Positions 19,916 through 29,091 of a stretch of DNA of 64,000 nucleotides are shown here, one piece after another (within the stretch, counting starts at the first letter, position 1; the number at the start of each line of letters is the position of its first letter). Where the stretch lies: positions 62,001 to 126,000 of the forward strand of contig NZ_CAJFCL010000004.1 of the NCBI RefSeq assembly GCF_904063065.1, written 5' to 3'. The notes under the pieces are model-generated. The model was not told the origin of the DNA. It worked only from the letters and a program-made list of their open reading frames with translations, and searched no databases. The position numbers were made by a program, and so were the translations under genes. This stretch comes from Pseudomonas paraversuta. Its GTDB lineage: Bacteria; Pseudomonadota; Gammaproteobacteria; Pseudomonadales; Pseudomonadaceae.

Positions 19916-20640
19916 AACGAATCCTGTTGCTGGGCGGCGTCACTGAAGCGCTGGCCATGGCCCGCCGCCTGGGGCCGCAACACATTTACAGCCTGGCCGG
20001 CGTCGGCCGCGTGCCCGCGGACTTGCCCTGTGAAGTGCGGGTTGGCGGTTATGGCGGCGCCGAAGGACTGGCACAGTACATACGCCAGCAGCGCATTGAT
20101 TTGCTGCTCGACGCCACTCACCCCTACGCCGCACAAATCAGCCACAACGCAGTCAGCGCTGCCGCCCTCGCCGGTATCCCGTGCTGGGCCTTGCGCCGCC
20201 CGGCCTGGCAGCCCCAGGCCGGAGATAACTGGCGCGAAGTGGCGGACTGGGCCGAACTGGTCGAGGCGCTAAAACCGTTTCAGCGCCCGCTGTTCACCCT
20301 GGGCCGCGAGCCGCTTGAGCATTTGCATGAAATCCCCGAAGGACAGTTCTGGACTTTGCGCGCCCTGGACACTTACCCCGGCAATGCCCGTTGCGAAGTG
20401 ATCGGCGCCCGGGGGCCATTTGTGATCGAAGATGAGCGCACCCTGTTCGCTCAACGCCGCATCGACGTACTGATCAGCAAAAACAGCGGCAGCAGCGCCA
20501 CTGAGCCCAAGCTCGAAGTCGCCCGCGAACGCGGGACTCCGGTGTTGATTCTCAAACGCCCGCAGTTGCCAGAGGTTGACCGTGCATTTTTGACCGGCGA
20601 TGAAGTGCTGCAGGCGCTGAAGCGGGAGAGTTATTTGTGA
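19912..20640 (+). CDS. cobK: Precorrin-6A (cobalt-precorrin-6A) reductase
   Basis: NADPH-dependent reduction of precorrin-6A. The 242-aa product begins [20 protein letters not shown] with the Rossmann glycine motif. It contains the CobK/CbiJ markers [17 protein letters not shown] and [20 protein letters not shown]. The ATGA overlap with cbiD indicates translational coupling. It is the last gene of the cobalamin cluster; a composite REP region follows. Confidence 0.94.
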   Translation: MKRILLLGGVTEALAMARRLGPQHIYSLAGVGRVPADLPCEVRVGGYGGAEGLAQYIRQQRIDLLLDATHPYAAQISHNAVSAAALAGIPCWALRRPAWQPQAGDNWREVADWAELVEALKPFQRPLFTLGREPLEHLHEIPEGQFWTLRALDTYPGNARCEVIGARGPFVIEDERTLFAQRRIDVLISKNSGSSATEPKLEVARERGTPVLILKRPQLPEVDRAFLTGDEVLQALKRESYL

Positions 20641-20690
20641 ATATGGACCAATGCTGTGCTGTAAAAGCCGCATGCTTGCAGCGCTGAAAA

Positions 20691-20790
20691 AGCTCGCGAG
20701 CAAGCTCGCTCCTACAGGGTTTACTGCGCCATTGTGGGAGCCGGCTTGCCGGCGCGCGGCACCTGCATCGCTGGCAAGCCAGCTCCCACA
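20691..20790. repeat. Composite REP region: half family A plus paired family B
   Basis: A single family A arm (about 20691-20717, GCTCGCGAGCAAGCTCGCTC followed by CTACAG) is followed directly by a family B pair (20733-20790) beginning TGTGGGAGCCGGCTTGCC and ending AAGCCAGCTCCCACA. Both repeat families meet in one gap between the cobalamin and copper clusters. Confidence 0.8.
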
Positions 20791-20933
20791 GCGAACGGGT
20801 AAGTTTTCAACCCCAGAACCAAGACAGCGTGAACTACACTGACGCGACATTTCGCCACACAGCCTGTGTTTTTACTTACGTCGGTCATTCAGGCTAAATA
20901 GCCGCCTTGATGCCATCACTCATGGAATTGTTC

Positions 20934-21332
20934 ATGTCCCGACAACGCTTTGCATTTGCCTGGATCGCCTGCTTCGCAGTGCTGTTCAACATGCTCGCCA
21001 TGTCGACGGCCGGAGCCATGGGCGGGGCAAGGCAAGAAGCGGGCGAACAGTTCATGTGGAGCAGCTTTTGCACCTCCACCGGCACCAAGATGGTTGCCGT
21101 GTCACTGGGCAAGCTTGACGCCGGCGACAGCCGCAAAGACGATCACTCGAACATGCAGCATTGCTGGTGCTGCTCGGGCGCGGCACCGCTGGTGGCTTTG
21201 CCGGCGCATATCCCGACTCTGTATTTCGCCGCCATCGAACATGGCCACAGCCAAGTCCCCGACCACCTCAAACGCCCCACCCCGCGCCAGCAATGGCCGA
21301 GCCTCAACCCCCGCGCTTCCCCTCTGGCCTGA
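20934..21332 (+). CDS. DUF2946 family protein, putative copper-related
   Basis: A 132-aa protein with an N-terminal signal or anchor segment (FAFAWIACFAVLFNMLAMSTAGAM). The C-terminal part is rich in His and Cys, including HCWCCSG. The DUF2946 assignment rests on this pattern and on context: such genes flank PCu(A)C chaperones and OprC receptors in pseudomonads. The role is unknown, and metal binding is an inference from the Cys/His residues. The ATG at 20934 is preferred because the signal segment begins right after it; an ATG 27 bp upstream is also in frame. Confidence 0.7.
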   Translation: MSRQRFAFAWIACFAVLFNMLAMSTAGAMGGARQEAGEQFMWSSFCTSTGTKMVAVSLGKLDAGDSRKDDHSNMQHCWCCSGAAPLVALPAHIPTLYFAAIEHGHSQVPDHLKRPTPRQQWPSLNPRASPLA

Positions 21333-21379
21333 TTCATCCTCGCAACCATTTTGCGTTTGAATCGTTCCGGAGAATTGCC

Positions 21380-21874
21380 ATGTTGAACCTGTCACTGGTC
21401 AAAAATGCCCTGATCGCGGCGGCTTTGCTGCTGTCTGCCTGTTTCGCCAACGCCCATGAATACCAAAGCGGCACGCTGCAAATCGCTCATCCGTGGTCCC
21501 AGCAGTTACCGCCCAATGCGCCGACCGTGGCCGCGTATTTCGTGATTCACAACACCGGCACCAGCGCCGACCGCCTGGTCAGTGTCGACACCCCCATTGC
21601 CGATAAAGCCGAGCTGCATCAGCACGTGATGCAGGGCGACTTGATGAAGATGCAACCGGTGCCCAGCGTCGAGGTTGCCCCCGGCGGCACCGCCACGTTC
21701 GCGCCCATGGCGTACCACGTGATGCTGCTCGGCCTCAAAGACCGCAGTCTGCTGCAGGACGGCAAACACTTCCCCATGACCCTGCACTTTGAAAAGGCCG
21801 GTGCCATCACGGTTGATGTGAACGTGCAGAAACAGGCGCCGCCCGCCAGCACGGAAGCCATGCACACCCACTAA
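21380..21874 (+). CDS. Periplasmic copper chaperone PCu(A)C
   Basis: Binds Cu(I) in the periplasm and in related bacteria delivers it to the Cu(A) or Cu(B) site of cytochrome oxidase. The 164-aa product has a signal peptide ending near ACFANA. It has the family metal motif: ELHQHVMQGDLMKMQPV supplies His and Met ligands, and AYHVMLLGL supplies the second His-x-Met. A His-containing tail (EAMHTH) may add ligands. The ribosome site CCGGAGAA precedes the ATG. It is the middle gene of the copper cluster. Confidence 0.88.
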   Translation: MLNLSLVKNALIAAALLLSACFANAHEYQSGTLQIAHPWSQQLPPNAPTVAAYFVIHNTGTSADRLVSVDTPIADKAELHQHVMQGDLMKMQPVPSVEVAPGGTATFAPMAYHVMLLGLKDRSLLQDGKHFPMTLHFEKAGAITVDVNVQKQAPPASTEAMHTH

Positions 21875-21889
21875 CGGTCACTGATCCCC

Positions 21890-22288
21890 GTGGGCGCCCC
21901 TCGCGCCAGGCACGCCATGTCGCAGATTCGCGGCAGCTGGCTGAGCCTGTTTGCCATGCTGATGATTTTTATCGGCCCGCTGATTTCCCAAGCGGTACCG
22001 ATGGATCATCACGCCTCCATGAACATGACGATGCCGATGTCGGCCGGCATGTCGATGCAAGACCACGGCGAGCACGGCAAACCGTCCGCCGATCACCACG
22101 CGATTTGGGAAAAGTGCGGCTATTGCACCCTGCTGTTCAGTTGCCCGGCACTGCCCAACGCCCCGACCCTGACCCTCCATACAGCCCCCCCTCCGGGCAA
22201 CTATCTGGCGGCGACCACCCTGCTGGGCCATGCCCGGCAACCGGTCTTCCCCGGCGCCCGCTCCCGCGCCCCGCCAGCATTCCTTTAA
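21890..22288 (+). CDS. DUF2946 family Met/His-rich exported protein
   Basis: Up to 132 aa from a GTG at 21890; an ATG at 21917 is an equally possible start. After a hydrophobic segment (LSLFAMLMIFIGPLISQ) comes a strikingly Met/His-rich stretch, MDHHASMNMTMPM and onward to QDHGEHG, then a cysteine pair motif KCGYC and a Pro-rich tail. Such Met/His clusters commonly bind Cu(I)/Cu(II), so copper binding is inferred, not shown. It lies directly between the PCu(A)C chaperone and the OprC-type receptor. Confidence 0.68.
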   Translation: MGAPRARHAMSQIRGSWLSLFAMLMIFIGPLISQAVPMDHHASMNMTMPMSAGMSMQDHGEHGKPSADHHAIWEKCGYCTLLFSCPALPNAPTLTLHTAPPPGNYLAATTLLGHARQPVFPGARSRAPPAFL

Positions 22289-22386
22289 GCACCGACCCCA
22301 CAAATTCACAGGCCCGCCTGCCAGTGCTGCTTTAGACAGCCGCAGGCCGCTGGCCGTGTTGTATTCGCTTGAATATTGGAATGTTT

Positions 22387-24465
22387 ATGTCCCGCTTTAC
22401 TGTTGCCGCCCGTTTGCCCCACGCCCAAACGGTATTCCCTTTCGCCCTGAGCGCACTGTGCTGCGCATTGTTCGCGCCTGCGGTCATGGCCGACGAACAC
22501 GCAGAGCACGCCAACGAAATCAGCCCGCTGGTGATCACGGCCATCGCCCCCAGCTCGCCACTGACCATAGTCACCAACCCCAAGGACCCGCGCCAGCCGG
22601 TGCCGGCCAGTGACGGTGGCGACTACCTCAAGACCATTCCCGGCTTCGCCCTGGTCCGCAACGGTGGCACCAACGGCGACCCGGTATTGCGCGGCATGTT
22701 CGGTTCACGCCTGAACATTCTCACCAACGGCGGCATGATGCTCGGCGCCTGCCCCGGCCGCATGGACGCCCCCACTTCCTACATCTCGCCGGAAACCTAC
22801 GACCAGCTGACCGTGATCAAGGGCCCGCAAACCGTACTCTGGGGCCCGGGGGCATCGGCCGGCACCATCCTGTTCGAGCGCGAACCGGAGCATTTCGGCG
22901 AACTGGGCACCCGGGTCAATGCCAGTGTCCTGGCCGGTTCCAACGGCCGCTTCGACAAGACCGTCGACGCCGCCGCCGGCGGCCCGCTGGGCTACGTGCG
23001 GGTGATCGGCAACACCGCGCACGCTGATGACTACAAGGACGGCAACGGCGACACCGTGCCGTCGCGCTATGACAAGTGGAACGGCGATGTAGCACTGGGC
23101 TGGACCCCGGACCCGGACACCCTGCTGGAGCTCACTGCCGGCAAGGGCGATGGTCAAGCCCGCTCTGCCGGGCGCGGGATGGACGGCAGCCAGTACCAGC
23201 GCGAAAGCCTGGGCCTGCGCTTCGAAAAATCAAATATCGGCGATGTTCTCGACAAGATCGAAGCACAGGTCTACTACAACTATGCCGACCACGTCATGGA
23301 CAACTACAGCCTGCGTACCCCGTCGGGCACCGGCATGATGAGCGGCCCCATGGCCTCCAACGTCGACCGCCGCACCCTCGGCGCACGGATCAAGGCCACC
23401 TGGCACTGGGCCGACTACCAGTTGATCAGCGGTATCGATGCGCAGACCAACGAACACCGCAAACGCTCCGGCATGGGCATCGATACCTATAAGGATCAGA
23501 ACTGGAGCAAGGACGCCGACTTCCATAACTACGGTGCTTTTGGCGAACTGACCTGGTACGCCGCCGAGCGTGACCGGGTCATTACCGGAGCCCGCCTGGA
23601 CCGCGCCGCGGCCAAGGATTACCGCGCCCGGATCGGCTCCGGGATGATGAGCAAAGCCAACCCGACCCTGGATAAAACCCGCGCCGATACACTGCCCAGC
23701 GGCTTTGTGCGTTACGAACATGATCTGGCCGACAGCCCGGCCACGGTCTATGCCGGCCTGGGTCACGCCGAACGTTTCCCGGATTACTGGGAGCTGTTCT
23801 CCCCGACCTCAGGCCCGGCCGGCTCGGTTAACGCTTTCGATGCAATCAAGCCGGAAAAAACCACTCAGCTCGATGTGGGCCTGCAATACAAAACCCGCGA
23901 TCTCGAAGCCTGGGTCTCGGCCTATGCCGGGGTCGTTCACGATTACATCCTGTTCGACTACGACTCGGGTTCGTCCCGGGCGCAAAACATCAACGCCCGG
24001 ATCATGGGCGGCGAACTGGGTGCTGCGTATCAGCTGACTGCACACTGGAAAGCCGACGCCACCCTGGCCTACGCCTGGGGCAAGAACACCACGGACGGCA
24101 AGGCACTGCCGCAAATGCCACCGCTGGACAGCCGCCTGGGCCTCACTTACAGCCAGGACGACTGGAGTGCCGGGGCCTTGTGGCGGCTGGTGGCACCGCA
24201 AGACCGCATCGACCGTAATGCCGGCAATGTGGTCGGCAAGGACTACGACAAGAGCGCCGGTTTTGGCGTGTTCTCGTTGAACGGCGCGTACCGCATCAAC
24301 AAAAACCTCAAGGTCAGTGCCGGCGTCGACAACCTGCTGGATAAAAACTACAGCGAGCACCTGAACATGGCGGGCAACGCCGGCTACGGCTACCCGGCAA
24401 ACGACCCGACCCCGATCAACGAGCCGGGGCGCACCTTGTGGACCAAGGTTGATGTGAGCTTCTGA
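22387..24465 (+). CDS. oprC: OprC-type TonB-dependent copper receptor
   Basis: Outer-membrane importer for copper. The 692-aa protein has a signal peptide ending near APAVMA, a plug domain with VLRGMFGSRLNILTNGG and VIKGPQTVLWGPGASAGTI, and a 22-strand barrel ending in the aromatic residue of KVDVSF. The copper ligands known from P. aeruginosa OprC have clear counterparts: the CxxxM motif C122-PGR-M126 and HxM at H302-V-M304. Both have the same offset of 21 from the OprC numbers I recall (143/147 and 323/325). The ATG at 22387 is chosen over 22381 because GGA at 22378-22380 is better spaced. Confidence 0.9.
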   Translation: MSRFTVAARLPHAQTVFPFALSALCCALFAPAVMADEHAEHANEISPLVITAIAPSSPLTIVTNPKDPRQPVPASDGGDYLKTIPGFALVRNGGTNGDPVLRGMFGSRLNILTNGGMMLGACPGRMDAPTSYISPETYDQLTVIKGPQTVLWGPGASAGTILFEREPEHFGELGTRVNASVLAGSNGRFDKTVDAAAGGPLGYVRVIGNTAHADDYKDGNGDTVPSRYDKWNGDVALGWTPDPDTLLELTAGKGDGQARSAGRGMDGSQYQRESLGLRFEKSNIGDVLDKIEAQVYYNYADHVMDNYSLRTPSGTGMMSGPMASNVDRRTLGARIKATWHWADYQLISGIDAQTNEHRKRSGMGIDTYKDQNWSKDADFHNYGAFGELTWYAAERDRVITGARLDRAAAKDYRARIGSGMMSKANPTLDKTRADTLPSGFVRYEHDLADSPATVYAGLGHAERFPDYWELFSPTSGPAGSVNAFDAIKPEKTTQLDVGLQYKTRDLEAWVSAYAGVVHDYILFDYDSGSSRAQNINARIMGGELGAAYQLTAHWKADATLAYAWGKNTTDGKALPQMPPLDSRLGLTYSQDDWSAGALWRLVAPQDRIDRNAGNVVGKDYDKSAGFGVFSLNGAYRINKNLKVSAGVDNLLDKNYSEHLNMAGNAGYGYPANDPTPINEPGRTLWTKVDVSF

Positions 24466-24480
24466 AAACAACGGATTGCC

Positions 24481-24510
24481 CTGTGGGAGCTGGCTTGCCA
24501 GCTCCCACAG
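24481..24510. repeat. Perfect family B palindrome
   Basis: Thirteen-base arms CTGTGGGAGCTGG and CCAGCTCCCACAG around CTTG, lying between the oprC stop and the PepSY gene. It may work as a partial terminator inside the copper operon. Confidence 0.85.
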
Positions 24511-24547
24511 GGCTCAAGAGAATAATGACCTTGCGGAGCCGCTCCCG

Positions 24548-25924
24548 ATGAGCCGACCAACCCCCTCTTTCTACAACCTGGCCTGGCGCTGGCATTTCTA
24601 TGCCGGGCTGTTTGTCGCCCCCTTCATGATTCTGCTGGCGCTGACCGGGATCATTTACCTGTTCAAGCCCCAGCTCGATCCCTTGATGTATGACCACCTG
24701 CTCAATGTCACCCCCGGCCACCACCGCCTCAGTGCCGACGAGCAACTGCAGCGGGTGCGCCTCGATTATCCACAGGGCCGGATCAGCCAGTACCTGCCTG
24801 CGGTCAACCCCGAGCGCAGCGCCCAGTTCGTGGTCAGCAATGACGGGCGCCAGCTCAACGTGTTCATCAACCCGTACAGCGGTGAAGTGCTGGGCGAGCA
24901 GGATGCCAGGTTCAACCTGCAAGCCGTGGCCCGGGCGCTACACGGGGAGTTGATGATCGGCACTGTGGGTGACCGGCTGGTGGAACTCGCCGCCGGCTGG
25001 GGCGTGGTGCTGGTGGTTTCCGGCCTGTACCTGTGGTGGCCGCGCGGGCAATCGGCCGCCGGAATCTTATGGCCGCGCCTGAGCCGCCGCGGCCGCGTGT
25101 TGTGGCGCGACCTGCATGCTGTCACCGGTTTCTGGGGCGCAGCCCTGTTGTTGTTCATGCTGCTCAGCGGCATGACCTGGACCGGCTTGTGGGGCAAGCA
25201 ATACGCCGACCTGTGGAACCGCTTCCCGGTGGCGATGTGGAATAACGTGCCGCAGTCGGATATCGAGGCCCGCAGCCTCAACACCCCTGCCCGCCAGACC
25301 GTACCCTGGGCGATGGAAAACACCCCGCTGCCGGTCTCCGGGGCCCACGCTGAACACATGGCCCATGCCGCCCACGCAAGCGGCCCGGCGGCCCCCGGCA
25401 TCAGCCTGCAACAGGTGGTTGAAACGGCCACTGCACACAAGGTCGAACCCGGCTACAGCATCACCTTGCCCACCACCGCCACCGGCGTATTCACCATCGC
25501 CGTGTTCGCTGACGACCCGCGCAACGACGCCACCCTGCATATCGATCAATACACCGGCCAGGTACTGGCCGATGTGCGCTGGGAGCAATACGGCAACGTC
25601 GCCCGCGCCACCGAAATGAGCGTGATGCTGCATGAAGGCAAGCTGTTCGGCACCTTCAACCAGATCGTGATTTTGCTGGTGTGCCTGATGATCCTGCTGA
25701 GTTCGGTCAGCGCTCTGGTGATCTGGTGGAAACGCCGTCCCCAGGGCCGTCTGGGGGTCCCGCCGCTGCGCCACGATTTGCCGACCTGGAAAACCGGGGT
25801 GCTGATTATCCTGGCACTGGCCATTGCCTTTCCGTTGGTGGGCGCTTCGCTGATCGCGGTGTGGTTGCTGGATCGCCTGCTGATGATTTTTCGCAAAACG
25901 CCACCACTTGAGCTGCGCTCATAA
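24548..25924 (+). CDS. PepSY-associated TM helix protein
   Basis: A 458-aa inner-membrane protein. It begins with a membrane helix (WRWHFYAGLFVAPFMILLAL), followed by periplasmic PepSY-type segments (for example DVRWEQYGNVARATEMSVML) and further helices (GAALLLFMLLSGMTWTGLW and the C-terminal pair). A His-rich linker (AHAEHMAHAAHASG) is present. Relatives next to TonB receptors are proposed to reduce or process imported iron or copper complexes. With the OprC neighbour, a copper-linked role is likely but unproven. The ATG follows GGAG at 24536. Confidence 0.8.
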   Translation: MSRPTPSFYNLAWRWHFYAGLFVAPFMILLALTGIIYLFKPQLDPLMYDHLLNVTPGHHRLSADEQLQRVRLDYPQGRISQYLPAVNPERSAQFVVSNDGRQLNVFINPYSGEVLGEQDARFNLQAVARALHGELMIGTVGDRLVELAAGWGVVLVVSGLYLWWPRGQSAAGILWPRLSRRGRVLWRDLHAVTGFWGAALLLFMLLSGMTWTGLWGKQYADLWNRFPVAMWNNVPQSDIEARSLNTPARQTVPWAMENTPLPVSGAHAEHMAHAAHASGPAAPGISLQQVVETATAHKVEPGYSITLPTTATGVFTIAVFADDPRNDATLHIDQYTGQVLADVRWEQYGNVARATEMSVMLHEGKLFGTFNQIVILLVCLMILLSSVSALVIWWKRRPQGRLGVPPLRHDLPTWKTGVLIILALAIAFPLVGASLIAVWLLDRLLMIFRKTPPLELRS

Positions 25925-25998
25925 ACAACATGAAGCATCCGAGATGCGCGATCTAGAGCCCTGGCTATACTGGCAAGCCAGTATCAAGCAGAAAACTA

Positions 25999-26015
25999 TT
26001 GTTACTGTATAACAA
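25999..26015. promoter_or_regulatory. Zur-like operator palindrome upstream of TonB receptor
   Basis: TTGTTA and TAACAA are perfect six-base inverted arms around CTGTA. The core GTTACTGTATAAC agrees with the gamma-proteobacterial Zur consensus GTTATANTATAAC at 10 of 12 defined positions. It lies 74 bp upstream of the receptor ATG, a typical operator distance. No Fur-type GATAAT repeats are seen nearby. Confidence 0.6.
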
Positions 26016-26089
26016 AAGCCTTTAAGCTCCATCACCCGCCGCCAGGAGGCAGCGGGGACACCTCTTGAAATAAGCGACTCACTGCCCCG

Positions 26090-28207
26090 ATGAACAAGTA
26101 CCTTTTTTCCAGCCTCTGTCTGCTGGCGATCAACAGCGCCCACGCGGATGACTCCGCCCCGTCCCTGATGCTGCCGGCCGCGAACATTACCGCGCCGCAA
26201 GTCGATGCCGAACACATCGACCTCAAGACTGCCACCAGCGCCGGCTCACGCCTGAACCTCAACAGCCTTGAAACCCCGGCCAGCGTCGAAAGCCTGAGCG
26301 GCGAACGGATTCGTGCCCGCGGCGACCGCAGTGTCCAGGACGCGGTGACTCGTACCACCGGTATCACCAACACGGCTACCCCGGGCAACGGCGGCTCGTC
26401 GTACTCGGCCCGGGGTTTTGTCGGCCAGGGCTCGGTGATGCAGTTGTATGACGGGATTCGCATGTACAGCGGCGCCGGCACCGTGACCTTCCCGGTGGAC
26501 GACTGGTCGGTGGAGCGCATCGATGTGCTGCGCGGCCCGGCATCAGTGCTGTACGGCGAAGGCGCGACCGGCGCGGTGATCAACGTGATCCCGAAAAAAC
26601 CGTTCAGCGGCGAAATCGAAAATCATCTGCGGGTTGGCTACGGCTCCTACGACAGCCAGCAGCAAGCCCTGGACAGCGGCGGCTCGCTGACCGATACCCT
26701 GAGCTACCGGTTGAACCTCAACCACATCCAAAGCAATGGCTGGATCGACCACGGTGACTCCGAAAGCACCTTTATCAGTGCCGCCCTGCGCTGGCAGGCC
26801 CGGGATGATCTGGCATTTACCCTGAGTCACGACTACGGCGACCAGGAGCCGCAGAACGACTTCGGCGTCCCCCTGATCAATGGCCGTTATCACAAGAGCC
26901 TGCGGGACAAGAACTACAACGTGCGCGACGCCAAGCTGCATTACAACGATCAGTGGACGCGCCTGAACAGCGAGTGGCAGATCAACGACGATCTGGTTGC
27001 CAGCAACGAACTGTATTACCTCAAGGCCCAGCGTCGCTGGCAAAACGCTGAAAACCATGCCTGGGACCAGGACCGACAAACCTTGATGCGCAGTGGCTAC
27101 TACAGCATCAAGCACCAGCAGGAACAGGTCGGTGACCGTCAGACGTTCACCCTCGACCACGATCTGTTCGGCCTTGAAAGCAAAACCCTGGTGGGCGCGG
27201 ACTACAACCGTATCCACTTCGACCTGCACAGCAATGCGCCTTACAAGGATGTAGTGACTGGCGGTACACCGATTGACATGAACCACCCGGATCGCGGCGA
27301 GTTCACAAGCAATTCGCCCTACCGCGACCAGTTCAAGACCACCACCCAGCAAGTGTCGCTGTTTGCCGAAAACCGCACGCAACTGAGCGAGCAGCTGTCG
27401 CTGGTCACTGGCGTGCGGCGCGACATCGTGCACCTGGACCGCGACGACTTGATCGAAGACACCCGCAGTGATCGCAGCCTCTCGGCCAACAGCTGGAAAG
27501 TCGGCCTGGTGTATGAACTGACGCCGGACATGTCGGTGTATGCGCAACAGGCCACCAGCGTCGATGGCGTAGCCGGGCTGATCAGCCTGTACCCCTCCGA
27601 GCAAGGCTTTGACATGGCCCGCGCCCGCCAGACCGAAGTCGGTTTCAAGCAAATGTTCTGGGACCAGCGCGGTGAGTGGACCCTGGCCGCGTATCACATC
27701 GTCAAAAAGGACTTGCTGACGCCTGATCCGAACAACCCGGGCAACTCGCTGCAAGTCGGTCAGCAATCATCCAACGGCCTTGAAGCCAGCCTCGATCTGC
27801 AACTGCCGGATCGCTGGCAGCTGCAGGCCAATGCCGCGTTCGTGCGGGCCGAATACGACAAGTTCGATGACGAAGGCGTGTCCCGCAAAGGCAACCGCCC
27901 CACCGACGTACCGCGGCGCACCGCCAACCTGTGGTTGAGCAAAACCATTAGCGATGACCTGAATGCCGGGGCCGGGGTGCGTTATGTGGACTCGCGTTAC
28001 GCCGACCTTGCCAACACCGTCGTACTGCCGAGTTACACCGTGGTGGACGCCACTGTCAGCTGGAAAGTGCTGCCAAAAACCACCCTGGGCCTGCGCCTGA
28101 ATAATTTGTTCAACCGCCAGTACGCTGTAAGCCAATACAATGGCGGCCAGCAATGGATCATGGGCGAACCGCGCTCGTTCTTCGTCACGGCGGATTACAC
28201 CTTTTAA
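26090..28207 (+). CDS. TonB-dependent receptor, probable zinc or metallophore uptake
   Basis: A 705-aa outer-membrane receptor: signal peptide ending near INSAHA, plug domain with TTGITNTATPGNGGSSYSARG and DVLRGPASVLYGEGATGAVI, then a barrel ending YTF. It heads an operon with an ABC ATPase, binding protein and permease. The set matches the PAO1 PA2911-PA2914 order that I recall lying beside the PAO1 cob genes and being induced by zinc limitation. The Zur-like palindrome upstream fits. Siderophore or cobalamin cargo cannot be excluded by sequence alone. Confidence 0.82.
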   Translation: MNKYLFSSLCLLAINSAHADDSAPSLMLPAANITAPQVDAEHIDLKTATSAGSRLNLNSLETPASVESLSGERIRARGDRSVQDAVTRTTGITNTATPGNGGSSYSARGFVGQGSVMQLYDGIRMYSGAGTVTFPVDDWSVERIDVLRGPASVLYGEGATGAVINVIPKKPFSGEIENHLRVGYGSYDSQQQALDSGGSLTDTLSYRLNLNHIQSNGWIDHGDSESTFISAALRWQARDDLAFTLSHDYGDQEPQNDFGVPLINGRYHKSLRDKNYNVRDAKLHYNDQWTRLNSEWQINDDLVASNELYYLKAQRRWQNAENHAWDQDRQTLMRSGYYSIKHQQEQVGDRQTFTLDHDLFGLESKTLVGADYNRIHFDLHSNAPYKDVVTGGTPIDMNHPDRGEFTSNSPYRDQFKTTTQQVSLFAENRTQLSEQLSLVTGVRRDIVHLDRDDLIEDTRSDRSLSANSWKVGLVYELTPDMSVYAQQATSVDGVAGLISLYPSEQGFDMARARQTEVGFKQMFWDQRGEWTLAAYHIVKKDLLTPDPNNPGNSLQVGQQSSNGLEASLDLQLPDRWQLQANAAFVRAEYDKFDDEGVSRKGNRPTDVPRRTANLWLSKTISDDLNAGAGVRYVDSRYADLANTVVLPSYTVVDATVSWKVLPKTTLGLRLNNLFNRQYAVSQYNGGQQWIMGEPRSFFVTADYTF

Positions 28208-28218
28208 AGCCCCAACCC

Positions 28219-28278
28219 CTGCAGGAGCGGGCTTGCTCGCGAGCCGTGAAAAAGCTCGCGAGCAACTCGCTCCTGCAG
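28219..28278. repeat. REP-type inverted pair, family A
   Basis: CTGCAGGAGCGGGCTTGCTC with an inverted copy ending GCTCCTGCAG, between the TonB receptor and the ABC ATPase gene. This is the CTGCAG-ended variant of family A. Confidence 0.85.
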
Positions 28279-28302
28279 AGATCAGATCAACACCGGAATT
28301 TT

Positions 28303-29091
28303 ATGACCCGCCTCACCCTCACTCAACTTGCCTGGACCCCGCTGGGCCACGGCCACTGTCATCACCAGTTCCAGCTGCGTGATGCCAATCTGCACGTGGC
28401 CGCAGGCGAGTTCGTGGGGCTGATCGGGCCCAACGGCAGCGGTAAAACCAGCCTGCTGCGTTGCGCTTATCGCTTCAGCAAACCCGAGTCGGGCCAGGTT
28501 CACCTCGGTGCGCACAACCTCTGGCAGCAATCGCCACGCTGGTGCGCCCAACGCGTCGCCGTGGTGTTGCAGGAGTTTCCGGACGCCTTTGGCCTGACCG
28601 TCGATGAAGTGGTCGCCATGGGCCGTACCCCCCATAAAGGCCTGTTCGACGGCGATACCGAGGCCGACCGCGAGCTGGCGAAAAAAGCCCTCGAATCCGT
28701 TGGCCTGCAGGGCTTCGAAGACCACGCATTCGCCACCCTGTCCGGCGGTGAAAAACAGCGGGTGATTCTGGCCCGGGCCCTGGCCCAGCAACCCGAACTG
28801 CTGATCCTCGACGAGCCGACCAATCATCTCGATCCACGCTACCAGCTGGAGCTGCTGCAACTGGTCAAACGCCTGAACATCGGAACCCTGGCCAGCATCC
28901 ACGACCTCAATCTGGCCGCGGCCTTTTGCGACCGGCTATACGTGATCGACCACGGCAGGATCATCGCCAGCGGCACCCCGCGCGAGGTGCTGACCGTCGA
29001 CCTGTTGCGCGACGTGTTTGGCGTCGACGCGCTGATCGACGACCATCCGCTGTCCGGCTACCCGCGCATTACCTGGATAACCCAAGCATGA
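28303..29091 (+). CDS. FecE/BtuD-type ABC transporter ATP-binding protein
   Basis: ATPase of a metal-chelate importer, 262 aa. Walker A is GPNGSGKTS near residue 43, the Q-loop region reads VAVVLQEFPDAFG, the signature is LSGGEKQRV and Walker B is LLILDEPTNHLD. The ATG at 28303 is chosen because the frame extends back through the REP element without a plausible start. Its stop overlaps the next ATG (ATGA), linking it to the binding-protein gene. Confidence 0.9.
   Translation: MTRLTLTQLAWTPLGHGHCHHQFQLRDANLHVAAGEFVGLIGPNGSGKTSLLRCAYRFSKPESGQVHLGAHNLWQQSPRWCAQRVAVVLQEFPDAFGLTVDEVVAMGRTPHKGLFDGDTEADRELAKKALESVGLQGFEDHAFATLSGGEKQRVILARALAQQPELLILDEPTNHLDPRYQLELLQLVKRLNIGTLASIHDLNLAAAFCDRLYVIDHGRIIASGTPREVLTVDLLRDVFGVDALIDDHPLSGYPRITWITQA

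Noticed and set aside
25925..26089. Fur box upstream of the TonB receptor
   Set aside because: No GATAAT-type repeats are present; the palindrome there fits Zur better.
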